DNA from: DATAGF01 sp963813355
GTDB taxonomy: Bacteria > Actinomycetota > Thermoleophilia > Miltoncostaeales > Miltoncostaeaceae
NCBI GenBank assembly: GCA_963813355.1
Contig: CAWEYS010000016.1
Coordinates: 186,001-250,000 of the forward strand
DNA: 64,000 bases
Reading direction: 5' to 3'
The translations under genes and the position numbers were made by a program. The notes beneath the pieces are model-generated. The model did not search any database. It was not told where the DNA came from and saw nothing but the letters and a program-made list of their open reading frames with translations. Positions 29,606-39,171 of the stretch are shown here, piece after piece; within the stretch, counting starts at the first letter, position 1; each line of letters opens with the position of its first letter.

Positions 29606-30369
29606 ATGAGTCTCCGCCGCGCCATCGGCCGCCAGCGCCCCCGAGCCGTCCGGCTCCTCGACGGCGCCATCGGCGCCCTCGGCGGCCTGCGCCGCCGGGT
29701 CGCGGCGGCGGGAGCGCCGCCGACGCGGAACGGCGACGGATACGGCGGCCTCTGGCGGCCGCGCGACGACGAGGAGGCCCGGCGGCTGATCCTCAACGAC
29801 GGCGACCCCGAGGCCTTCGAGCGCTCGGGCCGCGCCGACGCGGAGCGCCTCGGCGAGCTCTTCGGCCCCGGCGACGTCGTCCTCGACCTCGGCTGCGGGA
29901 TCGGCCGAGTCGCCCGGTACGTCGCGCCCGGGTGCCGGACGCTCTGGGCCGTCGACGCGTCCGACGCCATGCTCGCCGGCGCCCGGCGGCGCCTGGCGCG
30001 GGCGGACAACGTCCGCTTCGCCCGCTGCGACGGCACGCGGGTGCCCGGCCGTCCCCGACGACGCGGTCGACGTCGCCTACTCGCTGCATCACGCTCCAGC
30101 ACCTGGAGCGCGAGGACGCCTTCGCCCTCCTGCGCGAGCTGCGGCGGGTGGTCCGGCCGGGCGGCCGCGCCTTCCTCACGTTCCCCAATCTCCTCAGCGA
30201 CGTCTACCTGGCCGCGTTCCTCGACCAGGTGGACCGCGGCGAGGTCGCCAACCCGGCCCGCGCGCGCGCCTACACGCCCCAGGAGGTCGAGCGCCTCCTG
30301 CCGGCCGCCGGGTTCGCGGTCGAGCGCCTCGACCCCGGCGTCGAGATCGCCGTCGTCTGCCGGGCCTGA
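29606..30369 (+). CDS. Class I SAM-dependent methyltransferase (one frameshift region)
   Basis: Starts ATG 29606 (MSLRRAIGRQRPRAVRLLDG). SAM site VVLDLGCGIGRVARYVAPGC, second acidic motif WAVDASDAMLAGARRRL, FARCDGTR, then after a break near 30045-30092 LTLQHLEREDAFALLREL and VVRPGGRAFLTFPNLLSDVY. About 252 residues. The Arg-rich N-terminus could bind membrane lipids. A TAGACT box at 29563-29568 would give a leader of about 30 bases. Convergent with the secreted metallopeptidase-like gene, with only 5 bases between stops. Confidence 0.8.
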
Positions 30370-30381
30370 CGGCCTCAGGCC
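30363..30381. terminator. Perfect inverted repeat spanning both convergent stop codons
   Basis: GGCCTGA (30363-30369), a 5-base loop, then TCAGGCC (30375-30381). The plus TGA (30367-30369) and the minus TGA (30377-30375) are the inner ends of the two arms. It can fold identically from either strand. No T-run. Confidence 0.45.
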
Positions 30382-32126
30382 GGGGCGCCCGCGCGCAGCT
30401 CGTCCTCGGCGGTCCCGGTCGCCACCGCCAGCCGCGTCCAGCGCTGGGGCCCCCAGGTGTCCGCCACGGCGATCCGCCAGGCGCGCGCCCGCCGCGAGCT
30501 CGCCGCCGACCGGGTCGCGCGGGCCGACATCCGCCTCGCCCACGCCACCTCGCTGCGATAGCCCGTCCGGTAGCGCGCCACGGCGGCGGCCAGCCTGGCC
30601 CGCAGCGGCGCGGGGACGTCGAGCCGCGCGACGAAGGGGCGCAGCAGGTCGAGGGTCGCGGCTTCGGTGAAGCCCTCCTCGAAGGCGCGCCCGGACCGCG
30701 TGGTGGAGACGTCGTCGGCCGCGGAGGGCCCCGTGGCGTGGAGCGTCTCGTGCAGGAGCACGGCCAGCGCCATCGTCATGCGGTCGACGTCGGCTCGCGA
30801 GATCGTCTCGCCCACCCCGACGCGCACCCGGTGGCGGGCATCGACGAGGAGCTGCAGCCCGCCGGTCGCCGACGGGCCGAGGAACACCGCCCCGTCGAAG
30901 CTCGTGAAGCCCGAGTACTCCCGCGCGTCGGCGACGCCGAGGAGCGTCTGCCACGCGCCCGCCGTGCGCGCGACGCGCACGCGCGCCGTCAGGCGCACCC
31001 CGCGGCTCCGGTGGAACCGCCGCGCCTGCTGGCGGGCCCACGCGACCGCCGCGCCGGGCGCCTCGCCGGCGAAGCGACCCGGCGAGGGCGTCGGCGACAC
31101 GCGCGCGTCGGCGGCCTGGGCGGCGGTCGGCAGCCGGACCGTGATCGGCGCGCTCACGGCGACGTTGCCGAGCCGGTCGCTCACCCGCACGGTGACGGCG
31201 TGCAGCCCGACGGCGGGCAGGCGCACCGCCACCCGGCCCGGCCCCGACGCCCCCGGCGCGGTCCAGTCCTCCGCGCTCCCCGCCGGGCCCACCCGGGGCG
31301 GCGGCGCCCCCGCGAGGCCGGTCCCCGGGCTGGGGTCGACGGCCGTGTACGCGATCTCGGCGATCCCGGTCGGCCCGGCCGCCTGGCGCGCGACCCGGAC
31401 GTCCGTGACGACCGGCGGCGTGTGGTCGGCGAGGACGGTCCCGAGCACCGGCTCGGCCGCGTTGCCGGCCCGGTCGCGCGTGCGGGCCCGCACCAGGTGG
31501 CGGCCGTCGGGGAGCCCCGCGAGGTTGGTCCGGGCCACCTTGCGCCCGTCGCCCGGATCCGGCTGCTCGGCGAACGGCACCCACTCACCGCCCGCCCCCC
31601 CGCCCGGGTCGGCGTTGACCTCGACGACGACCGGCTGGGCCGGGTCGGTCCCGGAGAGCGCGTCCGACTGGATCCAGTCGGCGACCACGGTCCCGCCCTC
31701 CGGGGTCAGGAGGACGGACGAGATGCTCGGCGGCGTCCGATCGAGCTGGAGCACGCCAAGGTCGAGGGGCGAGTTCTCGGCGCCGTCGACGACGACTCGC
31801 ACGCGGTGGCGACCTTCGAGGTCGCCGACGCCGAGACTGCACGCCGATTGCAGCACCGGTGAGCAGGGGGCCGGCGACGATCGCGCGAGTCACCCAGGCG
31901 CCGCTGCGTTCGTGCCGTCCGGCGAGTGTTCACTTGCACGATGGCGGGGCCCGGCAGGCCGCGGCCGAAGTCGATCTGGGTCCAGCCTGCGACCGCCGTT
32001 GGGCTCGCGGCTCCAGGAGCTCGGAGACAGCACGGGATCACTGAGCGAGGGCGCACCGATCCCCATCGCGGGGCTCAGCGCGAGCGCCGCGAGGGCCGCC
32101 ACGGTCACGGTGGCCCGCGTGATCAT
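30375..32126 (-). CDS. Secreted protein with Ig-like repeats and an HExxH metallopeptidase-like domain (N-terminus frameshifted)
   Basis: The signal peptide MITRATVTVAALAALALSPA starts at ATG 32126. The frame then changes two or three times (about 32030-31860) before a 490-residue intact part. That part has two Ig-like units ending in the strand LDRTPPSISS and ADHTPPVVTD, as in large bacterial surface proteins. The C-terminal domain carries LAVLLHETLHATGP and, about 24 residues later, FEEGFTEAATLDLL. HExxH plus a downstream Glu in an EGxTE context is the zinc site of gluzincin-type peptidases. Last gene of the sigma-factor operon. The target is unknown. Confidence 0.7.
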
Positions 32127-32138
32127 GGGCGCGGCACG

Positions 32139-34531
32139 CTACCTCACCGTCACGCGGATCACCCCCGAACGCGCCGGCAGCAGCGGCCAGCCGACCTCGG
32201 TCGGGACGGAGGCGCGCATGGGGATCGTCAGGCCGCGGAGGGCGAAGGACCAGGGGATGGCGAAGGTCCCGTTCTTGGCGATGCGCGCGTTGACGACCGG
32301 TCGCCACGTCCGGCGGACCGGGTCGAGCCACTCGAGGACGACGCCCTTGCGCGAGCCGAGCCCGATGTCGGCCGGGGCGGGGATCAGCCGCCCGGTGAAG
32401 AGCACCTCCTGGCCCGCCGCGGCCGCGGTGGAGGACGCGGTCAGGCTCACGCGGGGGCGGACCTCGACGATGACCGGCGGCACCCCGCGGGACGGCAGGA
32501 GCTCGCGCCCGGCCGGGACCCCGATCGTCAGCGGGCCGCCGGCCGTGGGGCGCGCGACGAGCCGGAAGCGCCCGTCCCGGCGCGTGAGCGCGCGTCCGAC
32601 GACCGTCCCGCGATGCCCGCGGGCCCGGATCTCGGCGCCCGCGATCGCCCGGGCGTGCCGCGTCCCGGAGGCGGCCGGTGATCGTGACGGTCTCGCCGAC
32701 GGCGATCCGTGCGACGAGCGACCGCCGGCCCGCCCGGCGCTGCCATCGCGCGCCGGCCACGCGTGAGCGAGAGGCGCGCGCTCCTGAGCCGCGCGAACGG
32801 ATCGGCGGCGGTGCTCCCCGCCCCGGCCCGCGCGATGCGCGCCTCGCCCTGGCGCGCGGCGACGTTCCCGGCGCCGTCCGTGATCACGACCCGCAGGACG
32901 CGCTCGCCCAGGGGCACGGAGGAGACGTCCACTGCCATGGAGCCCGAGCCATCGACGGCTCGCTGGCTCCCGAGAGTCCGCCAGGCCGAGCCGTCGCGCC
33001 ACTGGACCGTCGCGACCTCGACGCCGGCGAGGGCGTCGTCGGCGACCCAGGCCGCGGTGAGGCCGCCGGCGCCGGGCGTGAAGGTCGCGCGGGCGACGGT
33101 GGGCGGGGTCCGGTCGACGCGGACCGTGGCGCGGCGCTCGGTCGCCAGGGTCGCGCCGAAGGGCCCGCCGTTGCGCACGACCACCCGCACGACGTGGCGG
33201 CCGTCCGCGAGGCCGCCGAGCTCGACGGGGACCATGCGCCGCCCGGGTGCGGCGACGGCCGAGCCGCGCGGGAGCCACTCACCGGCGTCGCCCCCGTCGG
33301 CGGCCGCGTTGACGTCGATCTGGGTCGGACCCAGGCCAAGGGCGCTCTGGAGGTTGTCGGTCGCGGTGAGGTCAAGGTCGAGCGCGCGCACCCAGGCTCC
33401 GGGGACGTCGTGGAGCTCGACCGACGGCGGCGTCGTGTCCACGATGATCCGGTCCGGAGCCGGTGTGGCTCCGGCGTTGCCCGCCCCGTCGGCGGCGACG
33501 ACGCGCCACGCGTGGACGCCGTCGGGGACCCCGACGGCGACGGCTGCGGTGTGCGGCCCGGGACCCGTCGCGCCGGCGAGCGTCTCCCACGCGCCGGCGG
33601 TCGAGCCGTCGCCGGCCGCGTTGACCTGGGCAGAGCTCGCGCCCGCGCCGCTGAGGTTGTCGGCGACGGACCAGTGCAGGCTCGCGCCGCCTCCCGGCGT
33701 GGCGGCCGCCGCGAGCTGGCCCGCCGCGGGCGGCGTGCGGTCGAGGTGGATCACGCCGTCGGCCACCGCCCCGCCGGTGCCGTCGCCGTCGACCTCGACC
33801 GCCACCCGGTGGACGCCGTCGCCGATGCCGTCGAGCGGGAGCTGGATGGAATGGTCGCCGACGCCGGGCGCCCCGGCCCAGCGCACGTGGCCCGCGACCG
33901 ACACCCGCTGGAGGGCGGTGCCGTCGGTTCCGAAGTTGTCGGCCGCGCTCCAGTCGACGCGGGCGGCGTTGGAGCCGCCGGCGATCCAGCCGGGCGTGAG
34001 GTGGCGCAGGACCGCCGCGGGCGGCGCGACGTCGCGCACGAACACCCGCGGGTTGTCGATGAAGTAGCCGCGCGCGTGCTGCGCCCGCGTCTCCATCTGG
34101 GTGAGCGTCAGGTGGACGTTGCACTGGCCGCCGGGAAGGCCGACGTGGTAGGCGCGCCCGCCCGCCGGCGACTGGGGCATGCCGACGTCGCCCTCGATCC
34201 AGAGCGCCTGGCGGTCGCCCGTGACGGCGACCGCGAGCGAGCTCGGCGCCTGGGTGCGCAGGGCGCCGAACAGGACGGCGGCGATCTCGCTGCCCGGCAC
34301 CGGGCAGCCCCAGTTCATCTCCCAGAGGTTGCCGGCACCGGCAGGGTTGAGGGCGGGCGCCTGCACGAGCCAGACGGGCCCCGCCTGCACCGTCGCCGCG
34401 ATCCCCGCCCGGGCGGCCCAGACCGACGCGCCGTAGCCGTAGAGGGCGCCGTCGGTCGCCTCGGCCGCGGCCGGCGCGGCGGCCAGCGCGAGGAGCGCGC
34501 CCAGCGCGGCGGTGCGGCGGACGCGCCTCAC
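32139..34531 (-). CDS. Secreted multi-domain protein with Ig-like repeats (two frameshifts near the C-terminus)
   Basis: Begins with a GTG in a GTGA overlap with the sigma gene. A Sec signal RTAALGALLALAAAPAAAEA is followed by a domain with YGYGASVWAARAGIAATVQA and WEMNWGCPVPGSEI. At least three Ig-like units then end in LDRTPPAAG, VDTTPPSVE and VDRTPPTVA, each with an NLSG/NLQS/DALAG turn about 25 residues later. The C-terminal part is again beta-rich (GRLIPAPADIGLGSRKGVVL). About 797 residues; breaks near 32680 and 32755. The same VDRTPP-type repeat occurs in the downstream gene, so the two are related. Probably cell-surface or extracellular. Confidence 0.7.
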
Positions 34532-35813
34532 GGGCCGAACTCGAGCGCGACGGCGGCCGGGGCCGGGGCGGGCGCCGGGCGCCGGCGCGGCGTCGACCGG
34601 CGCGGGCGCCGGCGCCGGCGAGGGCGCGGCCGCCCGGGTCGCCGTGCTGGTCGTGGGCGGCGGGTCCGGCTTCGACGGGAGGACCGCGCGCGCGGGCCGC
34701 CGGGCGGCGGCCGCGACCTGGCGGGACGTCCCGGCGGATGCCGCCCGGCGACGAGCGGCCGGGAACGGCGCCGCCTTCGCCTCCGATCGCCGGGGGGTCG
34801 TGGCGGCCCGGGCCGTCGCCGGCGTCGTCGAGGCTGCGCGCTCGATCGCCGCCACCGGCGCGGGCGGGGACTCCGGGCGCACGGCGTCGGCCACCAGCGG
34901 CGCGCCGGCGGCGCCCGCGACCGCGACGGCCGCCGTGCCCGCCCCGACCTTGGCGAGGGCGCCGCTCGGCAGCTCCATGGCCATCTGGATCGCGTTGCCG
35001 GCGCGCACGGTCGCCCCGCCCACGACGCGGTCGAGCCAGGCCAGCGCCGGGCTGGGGTCCGGCGGCCGAGCTCGCGACGGTCTCGGTGGCGAGGAACGCG
35101 AGCGGGACCAGGGCGGCGAGCCACTCGTTCGACTCGCGCCGGTTGCGCAGCACGGCCCGGCAGGGCCCGCAGTGGCGGACGTGGCGCGCCACCGCGCGCC
35201 GCTCGCGCCCCGTGGCCTCGCCCGCCACCACGCGGTCGATCTGGGGCAGCAGCCGCGCGCACACGTCGCCCGAGGCGAGCCGGACCTCCCACGCCTGCAG
35301 GCTCGCCCGGCCCTCGAGGACCGAGCGCTCGACCTTGCGCAGCGAGAAGCCGGTGATCTGGCGGATCCGCTCGTAGCTCGCCCCCGCGCTCTGGAGGATC
35401 AGGCAGACGCGCTGAGCGTCGGTCAGCCCGGCCAGGCCGTCCTGGATGAAGCGGTAGCGCTCGCGCCACTCGGCGACCGCGTTGACGGCGACGGAGTCGG
35501 CGACCCGGTCGGCGCACGCCTCGGCCACGTCGAGCTCGGCCCCGGGCCCCTCGCGGCGCCTCGCCCGCGCCACCGCCAGGGCCTCGTGCCGGAGCACCGT
35601 GTGGAGCCATGCCATGAAGCGCCGCGGCTCGGTGACGGGCGCGCCCGTGAGGGCGATCTCCATGCTCCGCTGGTAGGCGTCCTCGGCGTCGTGCAGCGAG
35701 CGCGTGTACCGGGCGGCGAAGCGGATCAGGCCCGGCGCCTTGCTCATCGCCAGGCAGGCCGCGGCCTGGCGCTGCTCGTCGGTGGGGGACGGAGGTGGGT
35801 GGGGTTCGCTCAT
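34528..35813 (-). CDS. ECF-type sigma factor fused to a zinc-finger, membrane and Pro/Ala-rich tail
   Basis: About 428 residues. Residues about 25-95 are sigma region 2 (FAARYTRSLHDAEDAYQRSM, FMAWLHTVLRHEALAVARAR); about 140-190 region 4 (GLTDAQRVCLILQSAGASYE, ITGFSLRKVERSVLEGRASL). Then RHVRHCGPCRAVL, an HxxxCxxC-like zinc motif as in anti-sigma factors, a hydrophobic helix WLAALVPLAFLATETVASSA, and a long Ala/Pro-rich part with a second hydrophobic stretch, ending VALEFGP. Sigma and anti-sigma features in one chain suggest a membrane-held sigma factor. Shifts near 35062 and 34575. Its GTGA overlap couples it to two secreted proteins. ATG 35813 is chosen as the first Met before region 2. Confidence 0.75.
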
Positions 35814-35818
35814 GCTGA

Positions 35819-35824
35819 AAGGTA
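35819..35824 (-). promoter_or_regulatory. -10 box TACCTT before the sigma-factor gene
   Basis: TACCTT (35824-35819) is 5 bases ahead of the ATG at 35813, inside an unusually AT-rich patch (35818-35835) for this window. Either leaderless transcription from here or a slightly upstream start from the neighbouring TAC-TTT stretch is possible. The rest of the 195-base gap to 36009 shows no gene. Confidence 0.4.
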
Positions 35825-35992
35825 TGAAAAAGTACCACTGCGCACGACGGTCGCTCCAGGGCGGTGGGCGAGAACTGGCCGTTCGGAGAGGCGCCCCCCT
35901 CAGAGGTGTCGTGGGGGCGGGTTCCACCCCCTGGCGCCGACTGCCGTCCGCCCCGGAGATCCGCTATTTGCGGGAGAAACGGGCGCGGGCGC

Positions 35993-35998
35993 TAGGCT
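35993..35998 (+). promoter_or_regulatory. -10 box TAGGCT before the thioesterase gene
   Basis: TAGGCT is 10 bases before ATG 36009, giving a leader of only a few bases. No Shine-Dalgarno site is present. Confidence 0.45.
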
Positions 35999-36008
35999 CC
36001 GGCCGCCC

Positions 36009-36434
36009 ATGGGGCCCCACGTCCACACCCAGGCGTTCCGCGTCGTGATGTCGGAGGTCGACGCGAGCCAGATCCACTTCACCGCCATCTACCGGTGGAT
36101 GGACCGCGGGCTGTCGGAGTGGCTCGCCGAGATCGGCCGGCCGTTCACGCGGATCCTCGCCGAGGGGCCCGGGATCCCGATCGTGGACAGCCGCTGCGCG
36201 TTCCTCGCGCGCATCATGCTCGACGACGAGATCGTCCTCACGACCACCGTGGGCGGGATCGGTCGGACCTCCTTCCGCAGCCGCCACCGCTTCGCCCGCG
36301 GCTCCGAGGTGGTCGCGCGCGGGGAGCTGGTGCACGTGTGCGTGGACCGGGCCACGCGGGAGACGGTCCCCGTCCCGGACTGGCTGCGCGCGCGGGCGAG
36401 CGCCGACGAGGACGTGCCGGCCGCCGGCGCATAG
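36009..36434 (+). CDS. Hotdog-fold acyl-CoA thioesterase (4HBT type)
   Basis: 141 residues. The active-site region VVMSEVDASQIHFTAIYRWM with an acidic residue before the helix, then GLSEWLAEIGRPFTRIL, and strands DSRCAFLARIMLDDEIVLTT and GRTSFRSRHRFARGSEVVAR match the 4-hydroxybenzoyl-CoA/YbgC thioesterase fold at its normal length. It would cleave an acyl-CoA in the cytoplasm; chain or ring specificity cannot be read. It stands alone between the divergent sigma operon and the phosphatase-like gene. Confidence 0.82.
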   Translation: MGPHVHTQAFRVVMSEVDASQIHFTAIYRWMDRGLSEWLAEIGRPFTRILAEGPGIPIVDSRCAFLARIMLDDEIVLTTTVGGIGRTSFRSRHRFARGSEVVARGELVHVCVDRATRETVPVPDWLRARASADEDVPAAGA

Positions 36435-36519
36435 TCGGCTCACCCACGCGACGGATGCGTCTGGAGGCGTGACGCCGCCGTGCCGCATCCTCCGATCCGT
36501 CAGCGATCGAGGAGCGCGC

Positions 36520-37008
36520 GTGGAGCCCGCAGAGCCGCCGAAGTACGCCTGGATCATCCCGGGACGCCTGGCGGTCGCCGAGCGCCCCGGCCGCTGTGGG
36601 CGCAACCACCGCCGGGCGCTGCGAGCCGCCGAGGGCGCGTGGTGGCGCGCCCAGGGCGTGACGGCCGTCGTCTCGTGCATGCGCAGCCGCCACGCGCTGG
36701 CCGAGTACGCCGAGGAGGGGCTGGACGTCCGCTGGCACCCGCTGCGCGACCCGGATCAGGCCCGCGAGGAGCTGCCGCGCGCCGTGGCGGCCGCGCGGGA
36801 GCTCTTGGAGGCCGGAGACGGTGCCGTCCTCGTCCACTGCGACTGCGCCAACGAGTGGCTGGCGGCCATCGACGCCGCCCTCCGGCTGGGGCTCGGACTG
36901 GCCCGCACCCCGAGGGCGGCCCTGCGGGCGGCCGAGGCCGACGGGCTGCCTGTAGGGTCCTTGGCGGCGTCGATCGTGGGCCGTCGTCGCGCGTCGGCGG
37001 CGGCGTGA
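36520..37008 (+). CDS. Dual-specificity-phosphatase-like protein with altered active-site loop
   Basis: About 162 residues from GTG 36520, chosen because GAGGAG ends 5 bases upstream; an in-frame GTG at 36469 would add 17 residues but has poor spacing. YAWIIPGRLAVAERPG near the start and VTAVVSCMRSRHALAEYAEE, then VRWHPLRDP, follow the strand order of dual-specificity phosphatases. The loop GAVLVHCDCANEWLAAIDA takes the place of the HCx5R signature: the Cys is kept but Trp sits where Arg should be. It may therefore bind rather than hydrolyse a phosphate. Followed by the GT4 gene after 66 bases. Confidence 0.6.
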   Translation: MEPAEPPKYAWIIPGRLAVAERPGRCGRNHRRALRAAEGAWWRAQGVTAVVSCMRSRHALAEYAEEGLDVRWHPLRDPDQAREELPRAVAAARELLEAGDGAVLVHCDCANEWLAAIDAALRLGLGLARTPRAALRAAEADGLPVGSLAASIVGRRRASAAA

Positions 37009-37074
37009 CCGGGGTGGTCGGGGTCGTGCGGCATCCCTTCCGGCGCGCCCGCGCCACTCGGGGAGAGCCTGCGC

Positions 37075-38202
37075 ATGAAGCTACGACGACCGCGCCTGCG
37101 GGGCCGCCGGGCCGGGCGGGAGGACCGCCGCTCGGGCCGCCCGCCGCTGATCCTCGTCGACGGGAGGATGGCCCGCCGGCGGCGCACCGGCATCGCGACG
37201 TACGTGCTCGAGCTGCGGGCGGCCATGGAGCGCAGGCCGGCCTCGGACCTCCGCATCGAGTGGGTCTTCGGGCCGCCGGGGCTGCCGCGGCGGGGGCGCC
37301 TGACCTCGTGGGGCAACCTGTTCCTGGACGTCCTCTGGCTCCACGTCGTGCTGCCGCTGACCGCATGGCGCCGGCGGGCCGCCGTGCTGCACGCGCCGGC
37401 CGCGTGGGGGCCGTGGTGGTGCCCGTGCCCGATGGTGGTGACGATGCACGACCTCGCCTGGGAGCGCGTCCCCGAGGCCTTCCCGGAGGACTTCCGCCGC
37501 TACGCGCGCCGCTCCGCGCGACGCTCGGTGCGTCGGGCCGCCCGGGTGATCGCGGTGTCGGAGTCGACCTCGCGGGATCTCCGCGAGCTCTACGGGGTGC
37601 CGGCCGAGCGGCTGCGCGTGGTGCCGAACGGCGTGGACCTCGACACGCGCCCGCCGGGGCCGCGCGAGCCCTTCATCCTGAGCGTCGGGGTCCTCGAGGA
37701 GCGCAAGCGGATCGCGGAGCTCGCGGCCGGCCACGCGCTCTACCTGGCCGGGGCGCCGGCGGAGCCGCCGCCCTGCCGGCTCGTCATCGTCGGCGGTGGC
37801 GGCGGGGACGAGGCGCGCGTGCGCGCCGCGGCGGGCCCGGGGTCCGAGATCCGCGGCTTCGTCCGCCGGGAGCAGGTGCTGGACCTCTATCGCCGCGCGA
37901 CCCTGCTGGTCTACCCGTCGGCGTACGAGGGCTTCGGGCTGCCCGTCGTGGAGGCGATGGCGGCGAGGTGCCCCGTGATGTGCGCGCGCAACTCGGCGCT
38001 GGTCGAGGTGGGCGGGAGCGCGGCCATCTTCCTCGACGACGTGACCCCCGAGGGCATCGCCCGTGCCCTGACCGAGGCGCTCGCGGACCGGGATGCGCTC
38101 GCGCGCCGCGGTGAGGAGGGACGCGAGCAGGCGGCCCGCTACTCGTGGCCGGCGGCGGCGACGGCCACCCGCGACGTCTACCGGCAGGCGATCCGCACAT
38201 GA
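37075..38202 (+). CDS. GT4-family glycosyltransferase
   Basis: 375 residues, intact. An Arg-rich N-terminal tail (about 25 residues) precedes LILVDGRMARRRRTGIATYV. Then MVVTMHDLAWERVPEAFPED, VIAVSESTSRDLRELYGVPA, ILSVGVLEERKRIAELAAGH and VYPSAYEGFGLPVVEAMAAR with the E-x7-E donor site. Similar in type to mannosyltransferases of exopolysaccharide clusters. ATG 37075 follows a GAGAG-type site. Its stop overlaps the next gene as ATGA. Confidence 0.86.
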   Translation: MKLRRPRLRGRRAGREDRRSGRPPLILVDGRMARRRRTGIATYVLELRAAMERRPASDLRIEWVFGPPGLPRRGRLTSWGNLFLDVLWLHVVLPLTAWRRRAAVLHAPAAWGPWWCPCPMVVTMHDLAWERVPEAFPEDFRRYARRSARRSVRRAARVIAVSESTSRDLRELYGVPAERLRVVPNGVDLDTRPPGPREPFILSVGVLEERKRIAELAAGHALYLAGAPAEPPPCRLVIVGGGGGDEARVRAAAGPGSEIRGFVRREQVLDLYRRATLLVYPSAYEGFGLPVVEAMAARCPVMCARNSALVEVGGSAAIFLDDVTPEGIARALTEALADRDALARRGEEGREQAARYSWPAAATATRDVYRQAIRT

Positions 38203-39035
38203 GCGACGCGGGGCGGCCGGCCGCGCCGGGGCGCTGGCGGCCGCTGGTCGCGCACAGCTACCGGCTGGGGGCCGCGTGGGCGGCGCGGGGCGCGAGGGGC
38301 GGCGGCTGGCCGTCGGGCCGGGCGGGCGTCTACCGGCTGCTCGTGCCGCTCGAGCCCTGGCGCTACTACGAGCTGGGCCGGGTGGCCTCCGAGCCCTTCG
38401 CGGGCGACTGCCTCGACGTCTCCAGCCCCAAGCTGCTCGCGAGCCTCCTGCAGCGCGAGGGGCGCGGGCGCTGGACGGCGGTCGACCTCCTGCCCGACGA
38501 GGTGGCGCGGTGGCGAGACCTCGACCCGGCGCTGGACCTGCGCGTGGAGGACGCGCGGGCTCTCTCGTTCGCCGCCGGCTCGTTCGACGCGGTGGCCTGC
38601 GTCTCGGTCATCGAGCACGTCGAGGGCGACGGCGACGCCGCGGCGATGGCCGAGATCTGGCGGGTCCTGCGCCCGGGCGGGGTCCTCCACCTGACCACCA
38701 ACGTGGCGGCGCGGGCCCACGACGTCCTGGTGGACCGGCCGGTCTACGGCGGCGCGCCCGCGGCGGGCGGCCGGCACTTCTTCGAGCGGCGCTACTCGGC
38801 GGCGAGCCTTCGCGAGCGCCTCCTCGGGTTGCCGTGGGAGGTCGACGCCGAGGAGTACGTGGTCGAGCGCCGCCCGGTGCACGAGCGCTTCTTCGCGGCG
38901 AGGCCGGCCTCGTTTCTGGCCGGGGGCCTCCTCACGCTCGTGTGCCCGGGGAACTTCGCGCCGGTGGCGGGCCCGGCCGAGGTGCCGCCGGGACGGCACG
39001 GGGTCGCCTACATGCGCCTTCGCAGGCCGGGATGA
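38199..39035 (+). CDS. Class I SAM-dependent methyltransferase
   Basis: 278 residues, intact, ATG in an ATGA overlap. DCLDVSSPKLLASLLQREGR is an unusual SAM loop (DVSSPK instead of DxGxGxG); VDLLPDEVARWRDL, VEDARALSFAAGSFDAVACV, SVIEHVEGDGDAAAMAEIWR and VLRPGGVLHLTTNVAA make the family clear. The later segment RHFFERRYSAASLRERLLG resembles other sugar methyltransferases. Works with the GT4 gene to which it is coupled. A 136-base gap without a visible gene follows. Confidence 0.8.
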   Translation: MSDAGRPAAPGRWRPLVAHSYRLGAAWAARGARGGGWPSGRAGVYRLLVPLEPWRYYELGRVASEPFAGDCLDVSSPKLLASLLQREGRGRWTAVDLLPDEVARWRDLDPALDLRVEDARALSFAAGSFDAVACVSVIEHVEGDGDAAAMAEIWRVLRPGGVLHLTTNVAARAHDVLVDRPVYGGAPAAGGRHFFERRYSAASLRERLLGLPWEVDAEEYVVERRPVHERFFAARPASFLAGGLLTLVCPGNFAPVAGPAEVPPGRHGVAYMRLRRPG

Positions 39036-39159
39036 CGGGCCGCCCGATCGCCAGGATGCGCGCCCTCGGAGCCGAAATCCCCAGGGATGGAGCCGCGCAT
39101 CGGACCCGGGGAGGACGCGCCCGCGCGACCGTCGCGGCGCGGCGGCGCGCCGACGGCAG

Positions 39160-39165
39160 TACGAT
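39160..39165 (+). promoter_or_regulatory. -10 box TACGAT, leaderless start at GTG 39172
   Basis: TACGAT is 6 bases before GTG 39172, the ideal spacing for transcription starting on the start codon. The frame it opens is short and ends on the start of the glycosylphosphotransferase. Confidence 0.5.
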
Positions 39166-39171
39166 CGCGTC

